A stretch of 64,000 bases of DNA from assembly GCF_029946515.1 (NCBI RefSeq), contig NZ_JARZHH010000032.1:1-64000 (forward strand), given 5' to 3'. How positions within the stretch are numbered: position 1 is the first letter of the stretch; every line of letters begins with the position of its first letter. Position numbers and translations under genes: made by a program. The notes under the pieces are model-generated. The model ran no database searches, was not told the DNA's origin, and saw only the letters and a list, made by a program, of their open reading frames with translations. Shown here piece by piece: positions 51,453 through 60,891 of this stretch. This stretch comes from Polyangium sp. 6x1. GTDB taxonomy: Bacteria; Myxococcota_A; Polyangia; Polyangiales; Polyangiaceae.

Positions 51453-54400
51453 TCAGGCGGAGACGTCGACCGCGGCCGCCATCGTGTCGATGAGGGAGAG
51501 CAGCCGGTCGTGGTCGACCGGCTTCGTGAGGTGGTGGTCGAAGCCGGCCCGTCGCGCCCGCCTTCGATCCTCCTCCTGCCCGTACCCCGTGAGCGCGATG
51601 AGGAGCGCCGCACGCGTCTCGCGCTGCGCGCGCAGGCGGCGCGCGACCTCGTAGCCGTCGATCCCCGGCAGGCCAATGTCGAGCAGGACGACCTCCGGCA
51701 GGAACGCCGCGGCGATCTCGAGCGTGCTCGGCCCGTCGTGCGCGACGCGGGTCTCGTGCCCGAGGTAGCCGAGCATGAGGGCCAGGCTCTCCGCGGCGTC
51801 GACGTTGTCGTCGACGACGAGGACGCGGCGGTGCGCGCTCCGCGGCGAAAGCTCGCGCTCCGCGCTCATCGGCGCGGCGCGCTCTTCTGCCCTCGCGGCG
51901 TGGCATATCGGCAGGCGCAAGGTGAATTCGGCGCCCTGGCCCATGCCGCCGCTGCGCGCCGAGACCTTGCCGCCGTGCATTTCCACGAGCGTGCGCACCA
52001 GCGTGAGGCCGATGCCGAGGCCGCCCTGCGCGCGGTCGATGGCGCGGCTCGCTTGCGTGAAGAGGTCGAAGACATGGGGCAAGACGTCGGGCGCGATGCC
52101 GATTCCATTGTCCTCCACCCGGATCTCGACCTCGTCGTCCCGGACCTCGGCCGCGAGCCGGATGAGGCCCCGGCTCTCGGTGTATTTCGCCGCGTTGTTG
52201 AGGAGGTTCGAGAGGACCTGCGAGAGCCGGCCGAGATCCCCTTCGAGCACGATGGGGCCCCCGGGCAGCTTGAGGGAGAGCGTATGCCCGGCCGCGTCGA
52301 TGAGCGGGCGGCTCGTCTCGACCGCGCGGCTCACGATCGCACCAAGCTCGATGCGCTCCTTGCGGAGGCTCAGCTTTCCCTGCGTGATTCGACCGACGTC
52401 GAGCAGGTCGTCGACCATCCGCGCGAGCTGCTCGGATTGGCGGTCGATCATGTCGTGCAGCCGCTCGACGCGCGCGCTCTCCGAGCGCGTGCAGCGGAGC
52501 ACGGAGACCGCATTGCGAATCGTCGCGAGGGGATTTCGGAGCTCGTGCGAGAGCATGGCCAGAAACTCGTCTTTGCGGCGGTCCGCGGCCCGGAGCGCCT
52601 CCTCCGTCCGCTGCCTTTCGCTGTGCAGCGCCGCCTCGGCCCTCTTGAACGCCGTGATGTCGACGAAGGCCCCGATGGAGCCGCGCACCTCGCCGTTCGG
52701 GCCGCGCAGCGGGACGGCGCTGCCGAAGATGGTGATGCGGTCCCCGTCGTCGAAGACGATTTCCTCCTCCCAATCGCGCGCCGGTTCTCCACGCGCGGCT
52801 CGCTGGATGGGCAGATCCTCGGGGCGGACCTCCTGGCCGTCCCGGAAGATCCGCAGGTGCGGGACGGTGTCGCCCTCCGCCCCCGTCTTCGAGATGTTCG
52901 TCTGCCCGAGCGGGACGCGCATCATCTCGTACGCGGTGCGGCTGCCGGTGATGAGGTGGCATTGCGGATCATGCGCGATCCAGATCGCGGCGGGCGTCGC
53001 GTCCATCATCGCCTCCATCTCGTGGGCTCGTGCCCGCGCCCGCTCCTCGCTCGCGCGGAGGCCGTCTTCGAGCCGCTTGCGCTCGCTGATGTCCACCACC
53101 GAGCCGACATACCCGCGAAAATCGCCCCGCGGGCCGAACCGCGGGGTCGCCGAGTCGAGCACCCAGCGGTATTCGCCGTCCTTCCGCCGCAAGCGGTATT
53201 CGAACCGGATGGTTTCGCAGAGGCGCGAGGCCGCGAGGAACTGGGCCGCTATCTCGTCGCGGTCACTCGGGTGGAGCGCCTCGAGCCAGCCGCGACCGAG
53301 GGCGCGCTCCGGGGGTTGGCCGGTGAAATCATACCAGCGCTGGCTGAGAAAGCTCTTGGCGCCGTCCGCCTCGGTGACCCAGATGATCACGGGGGCGGTG
53401 TCCGCCATGTTGCGGAAGCGCAATTCGCTCTCGCGCAGCGCCTCCTCGAATCGTTTTCGATCCGTGATGTCCGTCGCCACGCCGCAGACGGCGTAAGGTT
53501 TGCCGTGGCGATCCCGCAGCGGAAACTTGAGCGAGAGGAAGGTGTGGACCTTGCCGTCGATGACCATCTCCTCCTCGCGCTCGATCACGCGCTCGGAGCG
53601 GATCACGTCGAGGTCGTTCTGGCGGAAGGCGTCGGCAATGGCGGGAGCGACGAGCTCGTGGTCGGTCTTTCCGAGGATTCGATCGAGGGGCAGCCCGAAG
53701 TTCGCCTGCGTGCGCGGGTTCGCGAGGAGGAAACGGCCGTTCGCGTCCTTGACGAAGATGGACGCCGCGGAGTTGTCGATCAGCGATTGGAGCATCTCCT
53801 TGGTTTGGCGGACCTCCTGCTCGCTGCGCACGCGAGGGGTGATGTCGCGCCACGTGGCCAGAAACCCGTCGCCCATGCGGACCACGCGCAGGTCGTAGAC
53901 GCGCTCGAGGCGCCCTTCGGGGTCGTCGTTCTCGTCCTCGTAATGGAAGGCCTCCTTGAAGAGGGGCTCGCCCGTCTCGACGACCCGGGCATAGTGCGCG
54001 ATGCCACGCGCGGCGCGCGGGGCGGGGTAGAGCTCGCGCAGCGTCCTGCCAATCTGCGCCTCGCGCGACATCCGGCCGAGCTCGCACGCGGCGGCGTTGA
54101 CGTAATCGGTGCGAAAATCGACGATGGCGCCGGACGCGTCACGCACGGCCGAATAAATGCCGACCGCGTCGAGGGAGCTCTCGACCGCCGTCTCGAACCG
54201 CTCTTCGCTGGCGCGGAGCCGAGCTTCCTGGGTTTTCTCCGGCGTGACGTCGAGCGATACGCCGATCATGCGCGGCCGTCCAGGGTCGTCCCGGAGGACA
54301 CGTCCCCGCGATCGAATCCACCGGATGGCGCCGTCGGATCGCCGAATGCGATATTCGGAGACGAACTCGTCGCCCTCCACGAAGGCCGCCGCGAAGCGCG

Positions 54401-54638
54401 CCTGCGTGGGCGCAAGATCCTCGGGATGGACGGCCTTGCGCCAGATCTCGCCCGACACCAAGCCCCCGTCCGCGGCTGGGAGCTGCCCGAACATGCGGTA
54501 CACTTCGTCGGACCAGTAGCCCTCCTGCGCCCCCAGGTCCCAGGACCAATGTCCCGCGCCCGACGCACGAAGCGCAAGGTCGAGGAGCGCCCCGCCCTCG
54601 TCATGCGATCGGCAAGACGATCCCAACCCCGTCCCCAT
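51453..54638 (-). CDS. Multi-PAS hybrid sensor histidine kinase with receiver
   Basis: A 1061-residue soluble hybrid kinase. Five PAS/PAC-type domains run from about 20 to 680 (repeated GxW, RxxDGxxRW and VxGVxxDIT patterns), without a membrane segment. The HisKA domain carries the phosphorylated His in LSHELRNP (about residue 697), followed by the HATPase with DNGIGI and GLGIGL (about 800-925), and a C-terminal receiver (about 945-1055) with phosphoacceptor Asp in VVLLDIGLPG (about 985). It senses a cytoplasmic cue. A plausible sigma-70 promoter lies 54 bp upstream; GGGAGGACGGG precedes the ATG. Confidence 0.95.
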   Translation of the reverse strand: MGTGLGSSCRSHDEGGALLDLALRASGAGHWSWDLGAQEGYWSDEVYRMFGQLPAADGGLVSGEIWRKAVHPEDLAPTQARFAAAFVEGDEFVSEYRIRRSDGAIRWIRSRGRVLRDDPGRPRMIGVSLDVTPEKTQEARLRASEERFETAVESSLDAVGIYSAVRDASGAIVDFRTDYVNAAACELGRMSREAQIGRTLRELYPAPRAARGIAHYARVVETGEPLFKEAFHYEDENDDPEGRLERVYDLRVVRMGDGFLATWRDITPRVRSEQEVRQTKEMLQSLIDNSAASIFVKDANGRFLLANPRTQANFGLPLDRILGKTDHELVAPAIADAFRQNDLDVIRSERVIEREEEMVIDGKVHTFLSLKFPLRDRHGKPYAVCGVATDITDRKRFEEALRESELRFRNMADTAPVIIWVTEADGAKSFLSQRWYDFTGQPPERALGRGWLEALHPSDRDEIAAQFLAASRLCETIRFEYRLRRKDGEYRWVLDSATPRFGPRGDFRGYVGSVVDISERKRLEDGLRASEERARARAHEMEAMMDATPAAIWIAHDPQCHLITGSRTAYEMMRVPLGQTNISKTGAEGDTVPHLRIFRDGQEVRPEDLPIQRAARGEPARDWEEEIVFDDGDRITIFGSAVPLRGPNGEVRGSIGAFVDITAFKRAEAALHSERQRTEEALRAADRRKDEFLAMLSHELRNPLATIRNAVSVLRCTRSESARVERLHDMIDRQSEQLARMVDDLLDVGRITQGKLSLRKERIELGAIVSRAVETSRPLIDAAGHTLSLKLPGGPIVLEGDLGRLSQVLSNLLNNAAKYTESRGLIRLAAEVRDDEVEIRVEDNGIGIAPDVLPHVFDLFTQASRAIDRAQGGLGIGLTLVRTLVEMHGGKVSARSGGMGQGAEFTLRLPICHAARAEERAAPMSAERELSPRSAHRRVLVVDDNVDAAESLALMLGYLGHETRVAHDGPSTLEIAAAFLPEVVLLDIGLPGIDGYEVARRLRAQRETRAALLIALTGYGQEEDRRRARRAGFDHHLTKPVDHDRLLSLIDTMAAAVDVSA

Positions 54639-54691
54639 CCCGTCCTCCCGTGGTTGCCACGGCGCCGTCAGCGACTCGACTGTGTGCGCTT

Positions 54692-54721
54692 ACATTACGT
54701 GACATATCGACGCGATGTCAA
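54692..54721 (-). promoter_or_regulatory. Sigma-70-type promoter of the hybrid kinase gene
   Basis: A TTGACA -35 box (plus strand 54716-54721) and a TAATGT -10-like box (54692-54697), with 18-bp spacing, read toward the histidine kinase. The surrounding 40 bp are A+T-rich against a very G+C-rich background. It predicts a 5' leader of about 45 nt. Confidence 0.55.
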
Positions 54722-54924
54722 CAAGCCACTGCAATAGGTCTTCCCTCCTGAAAGCATAGGTTTCTTCGACGGGTCGGGCTTCTCCTGAATTGACGACGCC
54801 GGTTCTCCCGATCGCCTCTTTCCGGTTCCTCTCGGGCTGAAAGCGTCGAATTTTCGTCCAAGCGGCCCCGGCCGGCGGCCCGCTGCGTGCATCGGCTCGC
54901 CGCGATTCGCAGGAGGCGACGCGC

Positions 54925-55464
54925 ATGAAAAAGGTTCGCTCTTCTCTCCTCGCCGGACTCTCCCTGGCCGCCGCGCTATCGATTCCAGCGCTCGTCACGG
55001 CGCCCATGGGCTGCAAGAAGGCCAAAACCTCCGAGCCGGAGCAAAGCGCGCCCGAGAAGCCCACCACAGAGCTCATGCAGCGCACGTGGGACGCCTGGAG
55101 CACCCTCGATCCGCAGAAAACCGCCCAATTCTACGCGAAGGACGATGGCCTCGTTTTCTTCGATTTCACGCCCCTCGAGCACCGAGGCTGGACAGCCTAC
55201 GAGAAGGGTGTGAAGGAACTTCTCGGGCAGTTCACCAGCCTGAAAGCCAAGGTCCGCGACGACGCCCGGATCGACGTTCAAGGAAACCACGCATTGGGCG
55301 CCACCGTCGTGCATTTCGACATCACGTTCCAAGACGGCATGACAGAGTCGTTCGACGCACGCTGGACCGTGGTATGGGCATGGCGCGACGGGCAATGGCT
55401 CATCGTGCACGAGCACGTCTCCGTGCCCATCCAGGACGGGTCGCAGGGAGCGGACGCGCCGTAG
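54925..55464 (+). CDS. NTF2-like (SnoaL/DUF4440) lipoprotein
   Basis: A 179-residue predicted lipoprotein: signal peptide with lipobox-like APMGC, charged spacer to about 45, then an NTF2-like domain with the DUF4440 pattern (LMQRTWDAWSTLDPQKTAQFYAKDD, FDARWTVVWAWRDGQWLIVHEHVSVP). This fold binds small ligands or acts as an enzyme scaffold; no catalytic residues are assigned. AGGAGG 9 nt upstream of the ATG is ideal. Convergent with arfB across a repeat element. Confidence 0.82.
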   Translation: MKKVRSSLLAGLSLAAALSIPALVTAPMGCKKAKTSEPEQSAPEKPTTELMQRTWDAWSTLDPQKTAQFYAKDDGLVFFDFTPLEHRGWTAYEKGVKELLGQFTSLKAKVRDDARIDVQGNHALGATVVHFDITFQDGMTESFDARWTVVWAWRDGQWLIVHEHVSVPIQDGSQGADAP

Positions 55465-55484
55465 GACGACCCTCGGGAGGCCGC

Positions 55485-55797
55485 CGCGCCAGGGCTCCGC
55501 CCCGGACCCCGCGGGGGCTATCCGCCCCTCGACCCGGACCAGGGCCAGCCCTGGACCATTTGGGGAAGAACTGCGCGCCGCGCAGTTCTTCCCACAGGCC
55601 GGTGGGACCGCCTCGCTGGTTGAACCTTCAGCGCTGCTGTCTTGGTTGGCAGCGTCGCTCGTGGTCTTGCATCGGCCCGTTCGATGAACTGCGCATCGCG
55701 CAGTTCATCGACCACGAGTCCAGCGCTTGCGCTGGTCCAGGTCCAGGAGCGGATAGCTCCTGGTGGGGCCTGGGGCAAAGCCCCAGCGAAGCGCTTC
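55485..55797. repeat. Hairpin-rich dispersed element, two inverted arms
   Basis: Occupies nearly the whole 335-bp gap between the NTF2-like gene and arfB. The left arm (55490-55600) starts CCAGGGCTCCGCCCCGGACC and includes CTATCCGCCCCTCGACCCGG, the CCAGGGC/GCCCTGG hairpin and a GAACTGCGC/GCGCAGTTC hairpin. The right arm (about 55680-55795), read in reverse, carries the same block order with CCAGCGC/GCGCTGG and GATGAACTGCGC. It closely matches the 15.05-15.47 kb element. No gene or tRNA is seen. Confidence 0.8.
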
Positions 55798-55799
55798 GA

Positions 55800-56255
55800 T
55801 CAATCCTCGCCGCGGCCGGCGCGTGACCGTTTGCGTTCCCCGGCGCGTTTCTTTTCGTCGAGGCGCCGCTCGACTGCGCCGCGGGTGGGGCGCGTGGGCT
55901 TGCGTGGTTTGGGCGCGACGAGGGCTGCTGCGACGAGCGCGCGGATCTTTTCGTGTGCGTCCGCCAGGTTCTTCAGTTGATCCCGCGTCCTCTGGCTCGT
56001 GATGCGCAGCTTGCCCTCGGCGTCGAGGCGCGTCCGCACCGCTGCGAGGAGCCGTGCCCGCGCGCCGTCGTCGAGGCCCACGATCGCGCCGAGATCGACC
56101 CGGACGTCGACCTTGGACTCGACCTTGTTGACGTTTTGACCGCCGGGGCCGGAGGAGCGCGCCGTCGTCACTGTGAGGGCGGACGGGGGGACGTGGACGC
56201 GGTCGTTTACCACGATGGCGCCTTCGGGGGTCGCTTGGCTCTCTCTCGGATCCAC
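55800..56255 (-). CDS. arfB: Peptidyl-tRNA hydrolase ArfB (ribosome rescue factor)
   Basis: A 151-residue ICT1/YaeJ-type release factor that hydrolyses peptidyl-tRNA on stalled ribosomes. The catalytic GGQ loop lies at 38-40 (SSGPGGQNVNKVES), typical of the short, codon-independent family, and the C-terminal 40 residues are Arg/Lys-rich (KRAGERKRSRAGRG), the tail that enters the empty mRNA channel. The start is GTG 56255, chosen since GAGGAG lies 8 nt upstream; a longer open frame to 56336 is less likely. Confidence 0.93.
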   Translation of the reverse strand: MDPRESQATPEGAIVVNDRVHVPPSALTVTTARSSGPGGQNVNKVESKVDVRVDLGAIVGLDDGARARLLAAVRTRLDAEGKLRITSQRTRDQLKNLADAHEKIRALVAAALVAPKPRKPTRPTRGAVERRLDEKKRAGERKRSRAGRGED

Positions 56256-56459
56256 GGCTCGTCTCCTCTGCGTTTCCTGGCCGCGCGAGGTAAGCACCGG
56301 AGCGGCGGTTCGTCGAGATACCGATGCCCGGAGCATGCGTCATTGGCTGGAAGAACGCTCACCAAAGCGGGGCATCTATTGCCAGGCGATACCCCGGTCC
56401 GGTAGAGTCCGGGGCCCGTCGGATTCCCGGGCGCGGGGAGGGGACGGGACGAGGGCGGC

Positions 56460-59400
56460 GTGAGCGATCGGCAGGGGATCATCGTCGGGATCGCTTCGGC
56501 ACGCGGAGGCGTCGGGCGCGCGATGGCCGTGGCCAATGTGGGCGCGCTGCTGGCGCAAAAAGGCAAGCGCGTCCTCATCGTGGATCTGGCGGTCGACGAG
56601 CCCGCGCTGGAGCGATATTTTCAGGGGCGAGGCGAGGGGCGCAGGGGTGCGGGCGTCGTCGATTTCTTCGAAGGCGTGCGCGCCGCGGTCTCGCCGCTCC
56701 TGTCCGGGCGCGGGCGGGAAGCTCCGCCCGAGGCCGTCGTGCGCGCGGGGATCATGCAGCTCGAAGGCGGCAGCGCGGGCATCCGCGTGGTGCCCCTGAA
56801 GCTCGGCGGAGCGCCGGCCGAGCTGTTTTACTGGCCCGCCGAGGGGTCGCGATCGGCGGTGACGCGAGCGCGGGTCATCGAGGAGTGTTCGTGGCTGCTC
56901 GCCCCGCTCGGGCGCGCATTGCGGGCCCGGTACGACGAGGTGCTCGTGAACGTGCCCTCGGGCCGGACCGAGGCGACTGCGCTGCTCGCCGCGCACCTCG
57001 TGGACAAACTCGTGCTGCTCGTGGATGACGCGTCGCTGGAGGAGGCGATCGATCTCGGCAGGTTCGCTCACGCGCGGCGCGCGCTCGTGGACGCGAGTCG
57101 GCCGCTCCCGCTGTTTCCGCTGCTCGTGCGCGTGGAGGAGGGCGAGGGCGGGCGCGCGTTCGTGCAAGAGGCCAAGGAGCAGCTCGAAGGGCTGATCTAC
57201 GAGACGACGAACGTGATGGGGCGGGATCTCGGGCCCTACCTCGCGCTCGCGACGATCCCCTGGAACGAGCGCGCCGCGCGGGGCGCGATGATCGCGGCGG
57301 AGGTCGAGTCGGCCGCGGATCCGAAGAGCCTCGCCCACGCCTATCTGCGGTTCGTGCAATGCCTCCGGCGCCAGAGCCCGCTCGACGTGGGCGAGGCGGC
57401 GCGGCCGAGCTCGCGGGATCTCTGGGCCGCGATCGAGGCGCGGCGCGGGCGCGTCGGGCCGGATTCGTCGCCGCCGCCTTCGTCGAAGCTCGTCGTGGAG
57501 GACCGGGGCTCGTCGCCCTCGAGCGCGCGCACGCCGCAGAGCGTGCGGCTCATCGAGGGAGACCCGTTCGTCCGCGCGGCGGCGCTGCGGGCCGAGGGGA
57601 ATCATCGCGCCGCGCGCAAGGCGTACCTGGAGATCGCGCGTGGCGAGATCCGCGACGAGGGGGGCGCGCGGGACGCGGCGCGGGCCCTCGTCGCGCTCGG
57701 GGATCTCGCGGTCGAGTCCGGCGAGCCGGGTGGCTCCGATTACGGCGAGGTGATCCGGCGCTTCTTCCCGCGGCGATTCGAGGATCGCGAGTTCCTCACG
57801 TGCGTGCTTCTGGCGTCGTACCGGCAAGGAAAGCTCCACGCGGGCCGCGAGGAGTGGGCCGACGCATGCAAGCACCTCGGGATGGCGCTCGAGCTCGCCG
57901 AGGAGATGCGCCTGACGGGCGAGCCGCCGTGGCTCGCGGCCGTGCTCGCCGACGCGGCGCACGCGGCCGGCGTCTGCTGCCAGGAGCTCGGCTGGGACGA
58001 TACCGCGGCGAACCATTTTTCGATGGCCCGCGTCGCGTCCGCGAGCGCCGAGGGGCACGGCGCTCGCGCCGTGGAAGCGGCGTCGCTTTGCGGGGCGGTG
58101 TTCTCGCTCGGGCGCATGGGCGCGTATGATCGGGCGCTCGACGCGGCGATGGAGCTCGCGCGCCGGGCGGAGGCGTCCGCGGCGGCGCCGATGCCCGCGT
58201 TCGTTGCGCTCGGGGCTGCGAATGCGGCGGCGACGCTCTCGCTTGCGGGATACGGAGCGCAGGCCGTGGCGGCGCTCGCGGCGCTGCGGGAGCGGCTCGC
58301 GGGCGTGACGGAGACGCCGTTCTTCGAGGTCGCCGCGGCCGTCGCGTGCAATGAGGTGACGGCGCTCGACGCGCTCGGCCGGCACGAGGAGGCGGAGGCG
58401 CGGATGGCCGCGGTGCGCGCGCGCTTCGCGGGGACGCTTCACCTGCCGATTCTGGAGGCGCTCTGCGCGGCCGAGTGCTCGCACGCGATCTCGCGCGCCG
58501 AGCGCGGGCGGGCGCGGGAGTCGAGCGAGGCGCTCTTCGCCCTGCGGGAACGGCTCGGCCGGGTGTGGCTCCGGCTCGACGCGGGGCCGGGGCTGCTCGC
58601 GCTCCTTTCGGGCGTGTCGTATTCGCTCGCGCGCGTGCTCGAACTGGAAGGTCGCGCGGACGAGGCGCGCGCGGCGCTCGCGGAGGCGGCCTCGCGCGCG
58701 CGCTGGGACGATCCGCGGAGGCCGCGGATTCTGGGCCGCGCGGGGCTCGCGCTCCTGCGGGTCAACGCGATGCTGCAGGCGTTCGGCGTGCCTTCGGGCG
58801 AGGCCTCGTTCGAGGTGGCCCGGAGAAACCTGCGGGAGGCCGCGGAGCACGGCGGGTCGGATCCATTCCTGCTCGGCTGCACGGGGATCCTCGCATTGAT
58901 CCGCGCGGACGAGGAGGAGGCGCGGGGCTTTCTGGAGAAGGCCCACGCGCGGGGCGGGTCGGCGGCGATCGCGCGGGCGTGGGACGCCGTGCGGGAGGCC
59001 ATGAAGCCACACGAAGGGTGGGTCGTCCGGGAAATCGGGGCGCGCATGGAGTCGATGCCGGCGGAGATGCGCGACGCGCTCCATGCGCTCGATCCAACGG
59101 GTTTGGCATGGCTCTACGCCCTCGCGGGGGCCCCGGTGTCCCCGTGGAGAGAGGGCGCGCCGGCGTCCGCGATCGGGGCGGAAGGCGCGTCCGGCATTGC
59201 GCTCGGGCGGGCGAACACGCGGGCGATCCGGCCGCGCGCGGCCCCTGTTTGTCGACCTGATACATCTCTCTCCACGGAGCCGCCGGCGCCGTGGGTTTCG
59301 TGCCCGCTGCTCCTCCTGGAGCGGCAGGACGAGGGGGGCCCGACGAGGAAGGGCGGAGGGGCGGATCGGCTGCGGGACGAGGCGCTTTCGCTTTCGCCGA

Positions 59401-60035
59401 GGTTCGTGTGTCCTGGGCCGATCGCGGCGCTCGCGGGGGACCTCGTCGCCGAGCTTTCGGCGCTGTACAAGGGCACGCTGGCGCTCCGCGCGGCATTGCG
59501 CAAGACCCGCGAGCGCGCGGGGCGCGTGGAGGAGACGGCGGAGCTCGTGGACGCTTGGCGGGGCGAGGACGGCGGCGAGCCCATCGTGCGCATCTTCGCG
59601 GACGATCCGGCCGAGGAGATCCTGCTCGCGAACGGGAGCGAGGCCTCGCTCGTGCGTCGAGGCTACGTGATTGCGAGGTCGACGATCGACGACACGCCGT
59701 ACGTCGCGCTCACCGCGCTCCTCGCGGAGGGCCTCGACGCGGCGTTCGAGGTCGTGGTCCGCGCAGACGCGGCGCGCGCGTGGATGGCGGTGATCGAGGC
59801 GGCCCCGCGAATGCCACGCCCCGGCTGCGTGCGGGCCCGGATCGAGGTCGATCGTGTCCTCGCGGCGCGTGGCGATCTCGCGGCCATCCGGCGCGTCGTG
59901 GTATGGGACGCGCAGGGCAGCGAGCACCGATTCATGGTGGAAGGGATCGCGCGGGTCGAGCTCTCGCCCCGCGATTGCCGCCCGCCCGCGCGCTCGCTCG
60001 ACGAGACGCTCGGCGGGCCCGCGACGAAGCGGTGA
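56460..60035 (+). CDS. Variant P-loop (GGVGR) ATPase with TPR-like region
   Basis: A 1191-residue protein. Residues 1-300 resemble ParA/MinD ATPases (IIVGIASARGGVGRAMAVANVGALL, LIVDLAVDEP), but the usual KGGxGKT loop reads ARGGVGRAM (14-22): both Lys are Arg or missing, as in the GGVGR-motif variant ATPase group. A linker leads to about 600 residues of Ala-rich helical repeats (about 370-880), like tetratricopeptides, and then an uncharacterised C-terminal domain (about 930-1190: PIVRIFADDPAEEILLANGS). Variant proteins of this type are associated with bacterial conflict systems; here that is inferred only. Starts at GTG 56460. No partner gene is recognised. Confidence 0.8.
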   Translation: MSDRQGIIVGIASARGGVGRAMAVANVGALLAQKGKRVLIVDLAVDEPALERYFQGRGEGRRGAGVVDFFEGVRAAVSPLLSGRGREAPPEAVVRAGIMQLEGGSAGIRVVPLKLGGAPAELFYWPAEGSRSAVTRARVIEECSWLLAPLGRALRARYDEVLVNVPSGRTEATALLAAHLVDKLVLLVDDASLEEAIDLGRFAHARRALVDASRPLPLFPLLVRVEEGEGGRAFVQEAKEQLEGLIYETTNVMGRDLGPYLALATIPWNERAARGAMIAAEVESAADPKSLAHAYLRFVQCLRRQSPLDVGEAARPSSRDLWAAIEARRGRVGPDSSPPPSSKLVVEDRGSSPSSARTPQSVRLIEGDPFVRAAALRAEGNHRAARKAYLEIARGEIRDEGGARDAARALVALGDLAVESGEPGGSDYGEVIRRFFPRRFEDREFLTCVLLASYRQGKLHAGREEWADACKHLGMALELAEEMRLTGEPPWLAAVLADAAHAAGVCCQELGWDDTAANHFSMARVASASAEGHGARAVEAASLCGAVFSLGRMGAYDRALDAAMELARRAEASAAAPMPAFVALGAANAAATLSLAGYGAQAVAALAALRERLAGVTETPFFEVAAAVACNEVTALDALGRHEEAEARMAAVRARFAGTLHLPILEALCAAECSHAISRAERGRARESSEALFALRERLGRVWLRLDAGPGLLALLSGVSYSLARVLELEGRADEARAALAEAASRARWDDPRRPRILGRAGLALLRVNAMLQAFGVPSGEASFEVARRNLREAAEHGGSDPFLLGCTGILALIRADEEEARGFLEKAHARGGSAAIARAWDAVREAMKPHEGWVVREIGARMESMPAEMRDALHALDPTGLAWLYALAGAPVSPWREGAPASAIGAEGASGIALGRANTRAIRPRAAPVCRPDTSLSTEPPAPWVSCPLLLLERQDEGGPTRKGGGADRLRDEALSLSPRFVCPGPIAALAGDLVAELSALYKGTLALRAALRKTRERAGRVEETAELVDAWRGEDGGEPIVRIFADDPAEEILLANGSEASLVRRGYVIARSTIDDTPYVALTALLAEGLDAAFEVVVRADAARAWMAVIEAAPRMPRPGCVRARIEVDRVLAARGDLAAIRRVVVWDAQGSEHRFMVEGIARVELSPRDCRPPARSLDETLGGPATKR

Positions 60036-60038
60036 GAA

Positions 60039-60839
60039 TCAGGAAGACGGCCAGCGATAAGCCTTGAGTCGCCATTTCGTCTTGGCGAAGCTCGACTCTT
60101 TCACGGAGTTCGACTGGTTGCCGCCGAGGAGCACGTAATGGGTGCTCGTCTCGCGGACCAGGAAACCGACGTGATTGCCGGAGGTCGAGAGGGACGAGTT
60201 CGCGGCGCGGGCATTGTAAATGACGGCGATCGCGCCCTGGCGCGCGGTCGTGGGCGCGCCCCATTTCACCCAGCTCGCCGCGGCGGCCGAGTTCGTGCCC
60301 TTGATGCCGGCCTTCTTGAGGACCCAGTTCACGAACGAGGCGCACCACGCAATCTCGTCCGATTGCGCGCGGAGCGTGGTCGTCGCGTGGTACTCGACAA
60401 TGCGCGGATTGGCCGCCCGCCCCGAGGTCTCGCGGACGCCCTCTTCCTTGCGCGCGATGGCCATCCATCCGGCCCCGCCCGCGCCGGGGTTTGCCGGGGC
60501 AGGTTCGGGCGCGGGCGTCGCGGGTTTCGGCGCGGCGGGGGCCGAGGGCGTGGGATCCGCGGCGCCCGCGGGCTGATACTGGAAGCTCGCGCCAATGGCC
60601 TTCGCGTCGGGATCGAGGACGGCGTCCCAGGTGCGTGGTCCGACGACGCCGTCATCCTTGAGGCCACGCTTGCGCTGGAAATGGCGCACGGCGGCATCGG
60701 TCCGAGGGCCGAACTGGCCGTCGGGGCTCATGGAATACGCCCAACGCTTGAGCTCGCGCTGCAGGAGGCGGGCCTCGTCGCGGAGATGCGGCGCCGCGTC
60801 GGGATATCCGCACGGCATTCGCAAGGTGGGGCGGAGCAT
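60039..60839 (-). CDS. Peptidoglycan-binding and CHAP-like (NlpC/P60-type) hydrolase
   Basis: A 266-residue protein. A peptidoglycan-binding-1 domain (about 20-70: LLQRELKRWAYSMSPDGQFGPRTDAAVRHFQRKRGLKDDG) is followed by a Pro/Ala linker and a C-terminal Cys-His hydrolase domain of the TIGR02594 type, with Cys in IAWCASFVNW and His in GNHVGFLV. It could cleave peptide crosslinks of peptidoglycan or serve as an effector. No signal peptide is obvious at the chosen start (MLRPTLRMPCGY); another start lies far upstream in a low-complexity stretch. It ends 3 bp after the stop of the variant ATPase gene on the other strand. Confidence 0.8.
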   Translation of the reverse strand: MLRPTLRMPCGYPDAAPHLRDEARLLQRELKRWAYSMSPDGQFGPRTDAAVRHFQRKRGLKDDGVVGPRTWDAVLDPDAKAIGASFQYQPAGAADPTPSAPAAPKPATPAPEPAPANPGAGGAGWMAIARKEEGVRETSGRAANPRIVEYHATTTLRAQSDEIAWCASFVNWVLKKAGIKGTNSAAAASWVKWGAPTTARQGAIAVIYNARAANSSLSTSGNHVGFLVRETSTHYVLLGGNQSNSVKESSFAKTKWRLKAYRWPSS

Positions 60840-60891
60840 GCAGCCGAGTGTAAGCGAGGCGGGGAGGGCTGCGAAGAGGGAAGATGCAGCC

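Noticed and set aside
51297-54737. A plus-strand frame of about 1146 codons opposite the hybrid histidine kinase
   Set aside because: Shadow of the kinase; composition is Arg/Glu/Asp-rich with no domain.
56376-59927. A minus-strand frame of about 1183 codons opposite the variant ATPase
   Set aside because: Shadow frame; the plus strand has ATPase and repeat motifs.
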